From contig CM056742.1 in assembly GCA_029851415.1 (NCBI GenBank), positions 134,776,715-134,840,714 of the forward strand: a stretch of 64,000 nt of DNA, written 5' to 3'. The notes below the pieces were generated by a model that made no database searches, was not told the DNA's origin, and saw nothing but the letters and a program-made list of their open reading frames with translations. This document shows, piece after piece, positions 21,050 to 31,727 of the stretch. The position numbers were made by a program, and so were the translations under genes. Numbering within the stretch: position 1 is the stretch's first letter; each line of letters begins with the position of its first letter. The DNA is from Eretmocerus hayati. Taxonomy: Eukaryota; Arthropoda; Insecta; Hymenoptera; Aphelinidae.

Positions 21050-23693
21050 TCTCAGTTTTTAAATGTGGTACACGATCCTGAATGTCAATCGCTTTAGATT
21101 CAGTGAGGTACTATGACGTAGAATCACCAGAAATTCATCTTTTCGAGTGTATATGCCGCAAATGCGAAGCTTAAAAGTCGAGGTCAAAGATCGAACTGTT
21201 GTATGCTGCAACGTATTTACCGGTGACTTCGGCTGACATTTGCATCCCGGTATGGCCAACTAACAGCTGACGCTTGGTCACAAGATAGTCTCGTACAAAT
21301 TGCGGTATATCGTAGCAGCTTATACCCTAAAGACTCAATTTTCTTCTCTACACATACGTCGTCAGATACTATGTGCTGTGACAATTTGTGGGTGATTCAG
21401 CCAACTCTTTTCACGTTTGTCGTACGTGACTTTTGAGATACTTCGACTGTACGGTCGCTTGTCCCTCACACCAGTGCTGACGATTCAATGCTATCGTAAC
21501 TTTTCTCAAAATTCATCATTTTCAATTTTTTCCTCCTCACTTCCTTTACCCGTGTGAACTTTTGGGCAGGAAAGTTGTATATTATGTCGGATGGATTCAC
21601 AAAGTTCTGTGAAAAATGTAGTCATTTTTTTTCTTCCCCGCTGACGCATTTATCAATTTCCCCATGTCAATGTGAACAAGAATGATGAGATTTTTTCTAT
21701 TCAAGCTTGGCTTCATATCATATTCCAATGAAAACTTGCTCCTCAAAGTACTTGAACCTAGTGGTCACAGTAATGAATCAATGAATACTTTCACTGCGAT
21801 AGAACTCGCCAGTGAACTGTACTTGTTGAACTCAAATTGTTCGAATTTTTATCTATTTCCGCCCAAAAAAGATATACGGTAAAGATAGACACAGTAAATT
21901 TCTCAAACTCGATAGGTGATCTTATCATTATTCACATACCTTTTTGATTTTTAAATAATTGACATGGTTCTGTTTACCGTGAAAGAGCTCGGTTATCTGA
22001 ATCACGCTCGGGGCTCACACAAATAGCATTTTTTCATCCGGGCATCAAAAATACTCCTTTGTTGGTGTCTTAACTCTGGTATTACCAAGAACAAAAGTAT
22101 TCATCTGCTCTGTAACCGTAGAGGGATTAATGAAAGTTGCTCGTGGTTGGGTGATGGGAAAGCAAAATCCTACACCTAAATTGAGCTTCGCAGAATTTCA
22201 GCTATAATCCGTAAAGAGTTGCGTGGACTGTGGGATATTCGAATTCACGGGTTGATGTGCTTAATTGAATGTTACAATGTTACTGTTAAACTTCTGCAAG
22301 GTTTAATCCGATCAAAGTGAGCTTTTAGCATGAGTGTGCCATTGTGAGGATCAATGTATTTTTCTTTTTACCGTAAAATAGACTTTGTTATCAAAGAGAC
22401 TTGAACTTCAACCTATGGATAAACGTTAGATTGTATCGAATTTATTCCATGTTCGTGGTAAGTGAATTATTCAAAGTTTAATGCATAGAAGACCATAAAT
22501 GAAGCCTTTCATTGCAGTGTAAATATTAGTCGAAGGTTTTCGAGAGTGTTCCATCAGCGCTGTTCGGTTTATTATTTTCAGTGGAGCAAAGATAATATAT
22601 GAAAACAAGAATTCGTTAGAGAAGGAGATTTTCCATAGTGGTTTGACCAATGCTTTGCTAAAATGTGTGGATATGATAACAATTAAAATCCGAGCTCACA
22701 ACCGCAATAAATTATTTATGAAACGAATACTAGGTCAAACGACACAGCACAAATGCCCCACTCATGTCGTTCCTAAATTTTCAGTGCCTCTAGAATATTT
22801 TTCGCATGTAGCAAAGATCGATAGTGAGAGTGAAGCATCAGATTCACGGATGGAGTTTGTTCTCCAGGATGATGATTATGTGTATATACTACCATGAATC
22901 ATATGAAGAGATTTTACAGCCTAAAAAAGATGGATTTATTAGCACTGGTGCAGATTATTTTCACTGGAAAATCAAATTTTCGCTCCGAGAACTGTGGTGT
23001 TATTTTATTACGTAAGAGCCAATTGCAGGACCAACTCAATGACGTATTTTTCCAGTTTTCTGAGTTGATGGGATTACGTATTTTTGTTGTTGAATTTTTG
23101 CTCAAGTAACACGTTTATTTTTTCTTCTAAATTCAAGGGTAGGACATAACCTTTCAGAACCACTCTGCAATAACTGAGATCATCGGGATAAGGATGACAT
23201 TTCCACGTGACATCCACATACTTCGCCCGTTTCGCACCCTCACTTCTTCTTCTGAAAACCCCACGTACCAGTTTTTACAGAAATTCCTTCTATTTCACAG
23301 CATCAAAACTCCTCAACTCATTCTCAATAACCATTCCCCATACGCCTAGTTCGGCAATCAGCAAGTCATTCAAATCTTGCGTGTATGAGTCACTACTTCT
23401 CACTGAAAATCAACAGTGGCAAGAGCGAGCCTTACGTGAAGGCCTTCACGTGGCACCCATAGAACCCAGAAATTAGCCTCACCCTTTCTTGTTTGCTAGT
23501 CACCTCACTCCTCCTGTTGAGATCAGGTGAGACAGCCTTCCTGTCATCAATACACATTATGGTACTCACAATATTATACTTGATCATATTTCTATTTTAT
23601 TATTCGTTACTCCAACTTCATTAATCCATTTCTTCTTGTCTTCATCGCACTGCAAGATGGGACTTGCTCACTTCACTCACCGAATGAGAGTAC
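21050..23693. other. no gene recognised
   Basis: AT-rich with ORFs of at most about 90 codons. The plus-strand ORF at 22643-22897 (84 codons) has an acidic end but no motif I recognise. Confidence 0.45.
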
Positions 23694-23697
23694 TTGA

Positions 23698-23855
23698 CAC
23701 GTTCGCTGCGACGGCGAAAATCGCAGTTCCTTCTTTGTGTGCGGCGGGACCCACCTGTGGGTCCCGCGCAACGTTAAATCCCGTAAGACGAGAATCTGCC
23801 GCACTAAAAGGGATCCTCGCGGGACCCACCCGTGGTTCCCGCCGCAGCGAACGTG
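23698..23855. mobile_element. 158-bp MITE, piggyBac-like
   Basis: Left end CACGTTCGCTGCG and right end CGCAGCGAACGTG are perfect inverted copies. The right is followed by TTAA (23856-23859), the left preceded by TTGA (23694-23697), one base off. The interior is GC-rich and contains a perfect 10-bp stem hairpin (GCGGGACCCA with TGGGTCCCGC, 23744-23767) and a second, similar hairpin near 23819. A relative lies at 30674. No ORF. Confidence 0.8.
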
Positions 23856-24271
23856 TTAAGTGCTAACGATGTATATGTGTTGTCTATCTGCATACATACC
23901 CTGGTAGAAATCCACATTCATTTAAAGGCTAAATATTGGCCATATGGATTTTCCTATAGCCAAAAAATGGCCAAAAAATTTTTCCATGTTTTACCTGAGG
24001 ATGGAACGATATTTCCGCCATAAATCGCCCATTTATGGAGTGTGTCTATTTGGCCATATTTTTTAGCTAAGCGGGGAACAAGGTTTCGTGGCCTAAATTT
24101 ATCTAGACAAAATTTATTCAGATACATCAAGTTATTGATAATATTTGATCATGTAGAAAAGCTTATGTGCTCGAGCAAAAGTAATGGGATGATCAGGTAA
24201 TTACCATCAAAATCATTTGCAAAAGATGTGTCGAGTTCCCCACCATTCCCCACGAGGAGCTGCACGCGGAG

Positions 24272-24751
24272 TTTTTTTTTTTTTTGGTATCCCGGGAAGG
24301 GGAAATCTTTATAGACACCCACAAAAGTGTGGGTAGTGTCGGATTCACCCGAGAAAACTCGAGCACCTACCGACTAAAACCCCTCCCGGAGGGCGCCAAC
24401 CCGAAGGTTATTGTCTCAGAAGAAGGAAGGAAGGAACAGAGAATAGAGAAAAGATGAAAGATACAGGGGGCTTGCGAAGAAGCGGAAACCCTGATGTGGT
24501 CCAAGATGCCACTCAGGGCTCATACGCACTGAGGTGGACGAGTCGGTTGAAGCACACACATGGGTGCTGGGGCTGAAGACTGGGGGAGGGAGAGTTGTCG
24601 TGTGCTCCCGAGATACTAAGATCTCCCTTGCCGGAGGGCTGTGGGGCCGGGGAATGCGTCTGTCTCCCAGGATCAACTCAGGATCCTCCTTGCGGTTAAC
24701 TAGGGCCGGGGAGTCGTTACTCTCCCAAGATCCGAAGATCTCCCTTGCGGG
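24272..24751 (-). mobile_element. GC-rich poly(A)-tailed retroposon fragment nested in the CCCTGG element
   Basis: A 14-15 base T-run begins at 24272, i.e. an A-tail on the minus strand, next to abruptly GC-richer sequence. ACGCGGAG lies just outside the tail (24264-24271) and recurs at 24752-24759, a possible 8-bp target duplication; at this length it may be chance. ORFs on both strands (24416-24676 minus, 24534-24887 plus) have no domain. It resembles the 3' part of a non-LTR element without its coding region. Confidence 0.5.
24605..24750 (+). repeat. three ~58-bp imperfect tandem repeats
   Basis: Blocks starting CTCCCGAGATACTAAGATCT (24607), CTCCCAGGATCAACTCAGGA (24664) and CTCCCAAGATCCGAAGATCT (24721) each run into a CTCCTTGCGG-like word; the first two continue into a GGGCCGGGGA-type word. 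The period is about 57-58 bp. Confidence 0.6.
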
Positions 24752-25689
24752 ACGCGGAGGAGAAGTCGGGGCTCGTGGTCTAAGCTCAAGGTTGCTAAAA
24801 TTAGAGTGGGTAAGCGAATTCTGTCACCGCGCCACCTATCGACTAGAGTCAAACCGTTCAAGCACAAAAAAGAAGTCCATTATTTAGCCATACTGGACAG
24901 GTCAGATTATGGGCAAAATTTGGCTTGAATTTTCAGACTCATGTTTGCTGTGACTAACCTCGTATAATGGCGGACAGTCTTTGTCGTCAGCTTGCGCCAT
25001 CGACATGGTCGACGTGAATACAAACCGCGACTCGCGAGTTTACCAGTTTGCGTTGAACGTATCGAGCGGGTGGTGTTCGCGAGTTGACAAAAATGTACCG
25101 ATTTTGGAAAGAGTCACTATGCCACGCGTGAGAAGCTGGAGCTGACGAGTTACGAGGCCACGCTGAGTGTGAAGTCGGTGTGGTGTATTCGTCGATTATA
25201 GTTCATAAGAGACCCATAACGAGTACCCTCCGCGAAAAATCAGTCACAATATTGCTCATACCTGTGTATACTAATTTAGTGTCCAGACTTTGCGTACGAT
25301 TATATTTCAGTGTATGTTTGACAGACAGCTAGTGATAACCTTAGTAAATACCCGTTTTCGGAAGCAGAGATAGACCAAAAATGAGGCCATATTTCAACTA
25401 TAATTTATGTATGACAAATATCAAGAAACATCGTTGAATAAATATCAAAGCCAATATGGAGCCATTTATTAGCCAAAAAAATTGAGTCCCGCGCTTGAAA
25501 TAGAAGTAACACACATTGCCCACTTTTTACCTAGATTTTTTAGACCATCGCAAAACCCCTTCGGAAGTCGCCCAAATATCGGCCATTTATTAGTCATCGG
25601 ATATGGTCCATCTTTTTTGGCCATATTTCAGTATCAAGTCTAGATTTTATGGAGAGATTTCTACCAGGGTAACCTTTCAATATTATCTA

Positions 25690-25893
25690 AGTCAAACAGA
25701 ACATACACTTATTTTAAATATTATTATTAATTTTTTATACTTCTCCTGATCATCACTTTTTATCACTCATACTTATCTTAATCATTACTATTAACTCTTT
25801 TATTGTTATACCACTTGTAACATCTATAACAGGGCTAAATAGGGTACTACCCCAAAGCCCCAATAAATCCTACATCAATCAATCAATCAATAC
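25690..25893 (+). mobile_element. 3' end of a non-LTR retrotransposon with (TCAA)n tail
   Basis: The segment ends CCCCAATAAATCCTACATCA followed by repeated TCAA units. A polyadenylation hexamer just before a short simple-repeat tail is characteristic of some CR1/jockey-type 3' ends. Only about 200 bp is present and no coding sequence remains; it begins near the right edge of the CCCTGG element. The family is inferred from the tail alone. Confidence 0.45.
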
Positions 25894-27257
25894 TAGTTCG
25901 TAATTTACCATTCTGCTTAGCGAACAAAATATTCGTATAATATCGGAAGTTTCCGATCGTTGCCAGTGCACAAAATATTCAAACCCGCGAAACCAACATG
26001 TTCAACCGTGCACGATGGAATATCTTGTGCTCCATAAGCTGTGAAAGGCTTTGAAACTCATCAAATCCGTTCAACCAATATGAATCATCCATGAAAATTT
26101 TTTTTCATACTCATCGTGCACGCTCGAAGAAATATTTTCGACCTCAGAGTCGCTTTTACACGCTGTCTATAGATCCGTGTGTGATATCCACGTGGGGGAA
26201 ACATTCGCAACGAGCGTAATTCATCCGTCAAACAAACTTTGGCCTTTTACGAATCACGTCATCACTACACAGTCGACTGATTAACGTTGCACGAAATTTT
26301 AGGGGCAGCGTACTCACCCCACGCGCCCTGATCAAACATCGTTAAACTAATCAACAAAGCACTTTCGCAATCACGCGCACACGAGCGTCGATTCTGACGC
26401 TTGCATTCTATATCTATATATTTAAGCATCTCTGGTGTAAAGAGAGCTAGATTTTACGAGTAGAGGTGATGCGCCTATATAGCACCGACCAGTTGGCAAT
26501 CTCTTTCCCCTGGCGGTAATTTAGCTCAGCTTTTACGAGTCGGGCGCATAGCTTCATCAAGTGCGAGTGACTGCTCGAGCGCGCACACCTGCCTGATTAA
26601 TAATCACGCGCTTGAGTCAACTTCTCTCATATATGATGACCAAATGTACATCATGGAATGGATTCTAACTGAGAATCTTTGTTCTTTCTTCATTCACTTC
26701 GCCCGGAAAAATCAACGTACCTCTTCAAATCTCATATTTTACTCTTGCGAGGTAGCTGATTACTGTTTCACATGGAACATTAATTTCACACACAGAAATA
26801 CCCTTGTATTTTTTCATGGTGGCGTGCAGAAAATGATTTGACCCCACCGCCTATTCAGTAAACTACCAAAGAGTTCAGAAAGGGAAAGATCCCCATGAAG
26901 TCCAGGTTGAGCGGATGTGCATTAAAGTGATTGGTTAAAATTGTTTGCCGATAATCAATCAGATACTTGTAAACTCAAAAATTTGGTTTGAAAATCTGCC
27001 AGCTGGCGAAGGAAGAACGTTGACCATATGGTCGATACATTTTACGAGGATTTTTTGCACAATTCATAGAATTGACCATGGGAAAATCGAGAACCTGTCG
27101 AGGGAACCCAAGGGTTTCTAGTAAATTTTGGAACAGAGAACAATTGCTGGCATTTACTAATGAGTCTTTTAGGATTATTCATTGAATGGAATTAGACTCC
27201 CATTTTGGATCAATTCTCCCATAGCATCTGCATGTGATTTTATTCTTATGACTAATA
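25894..27257. other. no gene recognised
   Basis: No ORF above 65 codons. CpG is frequent between 26150 and 26600, but no promoter elements or exons are identifiable. Confidence 0.5.
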
Positions 27258-28214
27258 AGGTAAGTGTACCCAACTTGCCCCCATTAAGCCATTTTCTTAA
27301 TAACTTTGGCCCATCTCCATATTTTCCAACGTACCTTAGCTCATTTTAAAGCTTGTCTTAAGACCTTCAAAACAAGTCAAGGTACATTCAATTTGGACCA
27401 ACTGGAGCAGAACTGTTTTAATTCTCTCAAAAGGTGATTTTTGGGGGTTTACAAAAGTGTGTACCCAACTTGCCCCCATTAAGCCTTTTTCTTAATAACT
27501 TTGATTTACTTCAACGATTTTCAACGTGCTTTAGATCATTTTGAAGCTTGTTTAAAGACCTTCAAAATGCACTAAACTACGTCCAATTTGGATCAATTGG
27601 AGCCGAACTGTCGCAATTCTTCCGAAATAAATGATGGAAATCGGCGATAGAGTGTTTTTATCGCCGTGCACGCACATTTGAAGCTTTTCGGTGATTCGAA
27701 ACACTATTTCTAACCCATTTTGACGTGCTAAGCACGTTCTGAGTGGTAAAAAAAGTCGTTCTGCATGTCCTTTCGAGATAAACATATGGGGGCATGTTAG
27801 GTACACTCCGATGTTGGCATCCTTGTTTACAAATCGTCTCCGTGTTTTGCACATAAAACAGCTCCATATCCAAATTTTGCAATTCCGAAAAATGGATTTT
27901 GAAGGTCTTGAGACAAGGAATCGAATGCGCTAAGATACGTCAAGATTGGTTAAACTCAAAAAATCTGGCGACGATTTTACTGAAGGCGACTCCCTCGGTG
28001 CTTTCTTAGCTCAGCAATCACGAAAAATAGAAAAATCAATTTAGATTTTCTGGAGAACGTAGGAATGATTCGGGGTCGATGCAAACTACTCACTTTCTCA
28101 TATTTCAACATAACAAACGTGAAAAAAAATTGCCGGGAGGCCAAGGATCGCCCATCCCCGGGATCGGCATATGGGGGCAAGTTGGGTACAGAGGCAAGTT
28201 GGGTACACTTACCT
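27258..28214. mobile_element. ~1-kb MITE family, complete copy 1
   Basis: The ends are inverted copies: AGGTAAGTGTACCCAACTTG at the left, its complement at the right, with TA outside each (27256-27257 and 28215-28216). The CCAACTTGCCCCCATT word recurs at about 27467 in a direct duplication of roughly 185 bp of the left end. Near the right end GCAAGTTGGGTAC occurs twice. The interior has no recognisable protein; the 100-codon minus-strand ORF at 27552-27854 has no motif. Related copies are at 50595-51581, 46030, and 62575/63719. A TA duplication suggests Tc1/mariner-type mobilisation. Confidence 0.82.
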
Positions 28215-28911
28215 TATTACGATTCAATGGTCAGATCAGCAGTGCTCAAATCGAGAATTCTTCTAAAAGTTATTGGTGATGAAGCAAATGAGCCTACCCT
28301 TATAAAAGATGACCACAACAGCTGGAAAATTTGCTCGCAATATCTGAAATGGAATAGAATTCCTAAATCCGAGTTACCTTTGGCACAGATCGGATCCTGT
28401 TGTTCTGCTTGAAAAATGGATAACTGAGCTCGGACCTCATCTCGGACCTCATTTATAGTTTCCAATATCTACCATTTCATTACGCAGATGAAAAAAATGC
28501 TATGTAAGTAGATCAGAAACACAAACACAAAATGATCGGATTAACATCACGCACAGAGTTCGGATATCATAATAATTATATCGTATCACAATAATAGGGA
28601 CTTGAATGGGGGTGAAGGTTTCACATTTCTGGAGATAACAAGAACTTACTCTCCGAAATGGTAAGCAAGCTCATTATTAAACTGATATTCTTGGTTTAGC
28701 GCAAGAAAAAATGAGGAGAAACTTAATGAGTCATTATCGTAAATTTTTTTTCTTGAAACAGCTTGTTCTGTGGGTATGATTTTTTTTCATTAAAATGTTG
28801 AGGATAACAGAAGAGCATTCTCTCACAATACAACAAGCCTCTAATGGAAGAAGAAGTAATTTCTTCTACAGTATATTTCCAATTAATGCTTGTTTGAATA
28901 TCCATTCATAC
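28215..28911. other. no gene recognised
   Basis: AT-rich, short opposed ORFs on both strands, no motif. Confidence 0.5.
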
Positions 28912-29280
28912 TTATCGAGTGATTGAGTCCACGTCTTTCTCCGATTGACAGTAAATCTGTAGCGATTTAATGATCAGTAAATTACAAGAATTCACGAAGC
29001 TGTTAATGAGCAAACAAATTACTGCATCTCGTCGGATAGCCTCTGTTAGCATGAATCCTTGCTTTCTATCGGATCTCGTTATTTTCTCTCTTGATATTTG
29101 AATTGAGCGGGCATTAATTATGATGTCCTGTCGAGCGCTCGTTTCGAACCGTACAATATCTGAATGAATGGAATCCCTAAGGAGAAAATAGAATGAGAAT
29201 CCGGAAATTACGAATGAGATAAGAATGAAAATCGCGAGCCTCGTATTTCTGCGTAAAGAAAGGAATATTGTTCCAAGCAC
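28912..29280 (-). other. unrecognised ORF with one hydrophobic segment
   Basis: The frame is open for 122 codons but its first codon is GTG, and a TAA lies two codons further upstream, so it is not a complete gene as it stands. It contains a hydrophobic stretch (LAIFILISFVISGFSFYFLL) and then a charged region. Two pyrimidine-rich AG sites (TTCCTTTCTTTACGCAG near 29250 and TTCTATTTTCTCCTTAG near 29180, minus strand) could be splice acceptors of an internal exon. No family is recognised; the hydrophobic part may simply be the translated pyrimidine tracts of intron ends. Confidence 0.2.
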
Positions 29281-30073
29281 GGCTTATTGTTTCGTCGGAG
29301 CAGATTATGTCCATATACCTATCCAGTTGCTACACTTGGGATAGGCACTGTATTAGCCATTGTTATTACGATGCATGTATTAGTGTTCATTATCAACGGA
29401 ACCTCAGAATCTCATTCCGAATTACGGACAAGGATATGAAAGTCGAGAAAGCTATTTCGTTTGGGAATATCCTGAACGGGAACATTTAAGCTGGTAGCTG
29501 TGACGGTCATGTTTCTGAATTTTTGGTCATCTCTCAAAGTATTGTTACCTCACCACTAAGATACCCTCCTTATTTCCTGATGGAATCATTGGGAAGGAAA
29601 TTTCTGTTGGCATCATCGTGTACGGATGAGTGTTGTACAATCTTGAAGATTTTGGATCTTCGATTCGAGATTTTGGGCTTTTATCAGGTACCGTAAACCG
29701 GGCCGAATATGTCCACTTCCGCCGAAAAAGATTGTCAGCGATAGGTTCTGGGTTCTATAGAGCCTACAGAAACCTGCTGGGGGTCATTATGAAGCTTGCG
29801 ATCTCTACTTTCCCAATGAATGAGTCTTATTTTATGAGAGCAAACTCTATAGTCCCTATTTGCCGTTGAAGGGAGTTAAAAAATCAGAACAAGAACTGCA
29901 CCGCTCAAAAAGTTCGTGCTAAATAAAGTCGTGCTAAGCTTTCTGGTCTTTTTCTGACAGTCGGAAATAATGTCCTAGACATGAAAAAACGTTACTGACC
30001 AGGCTTGAGTGTTATGATTACTCTGAAACAAACATTTTGTAGAGAAATTGCCATTTTCAGTCTGCACCGGGGT
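29281..30073. other. no gene recognised
   Basis: No coding motif. A word like GAATATGTCCACTTCCGCCG at about 29697 is a distant relative of the tandem repeat that begins at 30074. Confidence 0.4.
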
Positions 30074-30217
30074 GAACGTGTCCATCTGCCGCAGGTCGAC
30101 TGGATTCGATCTATCCAGGAAAATCTGGTGAGTTCTGGTATCAATGAATGTGTCTACCTCCTGCAGGTTGATCAAATTTGGTCCATCCAGTAATTATGAT
30201 AAGTTCTGTCGACCAAG
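30074..30217 (+). repeat. two ~72-bp imperfect tandem repeats
   Basis: GAACGTGTCCATCTGCCGCA (30074) and GAATGTGTCTACCTCCTGCA (30146) begin two units that continue with related TCGATCTATCCAG / TTGGTCCATCCAG blocks and GATAAGTTCTG-like ends. Confidence 0.65.
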
Positions 30218-30677
30218 CTTGAGTGCGACGGTTATTTGGAACGACCATTTGGAAGAAGTTATATTAGATGAGATTAGTTTTTTATTATGGTCACGGGGTA
30301 TTACCCCATCTGACCCTAGAAGTAAGCATACAGTGAAATGGTCATTATTTGTATTGAAAGGATTATCTTAGAATAAGTGAATTAAATTACCTAAGTCTGG
30401 AAAAATATAACAATATGGCGTTAATCAAGATGGTATTTTCGCAAACTTGGAGATGCAAATTCAGTGCCTTAGTAAAAATTAGCATCAAGGAAAAATATGA
30501 ATGAGGGATCATAGATTATATACATTGGTATTCATGTGAAACTTGACATGGCTTGATGGTGAAAGCGTCCAAGGTAGCAAACGAGAAAGTACAGCTCTAC
30601 AAGCGCGTAATTTCTTGTGTTTTGCAAAAACATAGCTTACATACAATTTAAGTCTATCAATATGGACTTTAAGTTAA

Positions 30678-30766
30678 CACGCTCCCTGCGGAGGCTGAAA
30701 TTGGTGATCTCTCCCCAGGTGCGGCGGGGCCCACCGGTGAGCCCCGGCCAATGTTATTTCCCATAA
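30678..30766. mobile_element. partial piggyBac-like MITE (relative of 23698)
   Basis: TTAA (30674-30677) is followed by CACGCTCCCTGCG, a close match to the terminus of the MITE at 23698. It keeps the GC-rich hairpin (30726-30745) and the AATGTTATTTCCC block corresponding to AACGTTAAATCCC, and then stops abruptly at the CCCTGGTAGAAAT end at 30767. The other terminus is missing. Confidence 0.6.
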
Positions 30767-30960
30767 CCCTGGTAGAAATTCACTCCAACTTTTTGCCAGT
30801 CTACAACCATTATGTTGCATCGCTTTCCAAAAGATGGCTAAGATTAACAGACAAATTTTACACAAAATGAAATGGTATAAACAACTAGATAGCAAACATT
30901 ATTCTTGGCCATAATTCATGGACAAAAAATGGTCATATGAACTGTCTGAATTCAGGTGCT
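30767..30960 (+). mobile_element. single left end of a CCCTGGTAGAAAT element
   Basis: CCCTGGTAGAAATTC repeats the terminus of the element at 23899, followed by AT-rich sequence with GGCCATAA and GGTCATATG words like the subterminal words there. No matching right end is found downstream, so the extent is approximate. Confidence 0.45.
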
Positions 30961-31378
30961 CCGATATTTCATAATGACGCGTGGCTGCTCCGATTGTTTC
31001 ACGGCTACTTCGATATGCATGATGTAGTTTCTCTGTTTTGGGATTGGAGAAAAGCCGTAATACTGGCACTGATAGAAAGTCTTGTATGAGTGAGGGAGTT
31101 GAGTGATAAGTCCCTCTACTTATTCGAATCTAATCAAACATTAATGAACAGATTGGTGTCTCCAACTGCTGCTTGCTCCGATTTCTTCAGTGACGCTATC
31201 TCAAAACTTCGTGATTGAATTGACTCTGGGTTGCATTTTTAGATCATAAGCTACTTTGCTCCGATTGATGAATAATCCAATCATGCTCCAAACCACAAAA
31301 CTTTCAACAGCATGTCATATTATTACATGACTCGGCTAATGCAAACTAATTTTAATCAACGGATTTGTTGATTAAGTA
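30961..31378. other. no gene recognised
   Basis: No ORF or repeat was recognised. Confidence 0.4.
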
Positions 31379-31472
31379 ACATAGATCGATATTGGATTAC
31401 TCCAATTCGATCTATGTAGCTTCAAGGCACCTCGCAATTCGAGTGTCGCAACTTGAAGGATTTTGGTGGGAT
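31379..31472 (+). repeat. dispersed repeat copy B with a terminal hairpin
   Basis: ACATAGATCGA and TCGATCTATGT pair as a hairpin within 31379-31418, and the block from 31385 matches 3275-3365 in the same orientation. The copy at 3275 does not retain the hairpin well. Confidence 0.5.
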
Positions 31473-31559
31473 TTTAATACTCTAACCTAAAAATGCCGCG
31501 TATAAATAGGATTTTATGGTTCTCATAATGAAAAAATATATCCGCACTTCGCTTGCAAT

Positions 31560-31633
31560 CCCATTTTGGGCACTGGAAGACATGTCTGTCTCGCTTCGCT
31601 CGACAGACAAACTGTCCTGGTGCCCAAAATGGG
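31560..31633. repeat. 74-bp palindrome
   Basis: CCCATTTTGGGCAC (31560-31573) pairs exactly with 31620-31633, and an inner GTCTGTC/GACAGAC pair (31584-31590, 31602-31608) shares the same axis at about 31596. No target duplication is evident. Confidence 0.7.
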
Positions 31634-31664
31634 CTACCGCGCTCAGTACGGAAATATACTAATT

Positions 31665-31727
31665 TATGTATTTTTTCCAGACCCCCCTGCTACAGGCATT
31701 GTCGAAATGCTCCGAAATGGCCCATAT
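31665..31727 (+). repeat. fragment resembling the end of the 2.1-kb palindrome
   Basis: TTTTTCCAGACCCCCCTG and the following 40 bp resemble the outer 60 bp of the right arm of the palindrome at 17800-17863. The similarity is clear in the first 20 bp and weak after. Confidence 0.35.

Larger units (their letters stand above)
23899..25669. mobile_element. 1.77-kb inverted-repeat element with CCCTGGTAGAAATC ends
   Basis: CCCTGGTAGAAATC at 23899-23912 is matched by its exact reverse complement at 25656-25669; TA lies outside both ends (23897-23898 and 25670-25671). The subterminal regions share the words GGCCATAT and GGCCATTTAT in inverted positions, extending the weak symmetry about 120 bp inward. 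No transposase is recognised. A poly(A)-tailed GC-rich insert lies inside (24272 onwards). A single left-type end occurs again at 30767. Confidence 0.72.

Noticed and set aside
28912..29280. Putative type II membrane protein N-terminus
   Set aside because: The first codon is GTG with a TAA just upstream, and the hydrophobic stretch coincides with pyrimidine tracts that look like splice acceptors. It is kept only as a low-confidence ORF.
30290..30320. CACGGGGTATTACCCCATCT as a TIR of an element starting at 29686
   Set aside because: The proposed left end TACCGTAAACCGGG does not pair with it; only a local GGGGTATTACCCC palindrome is real.
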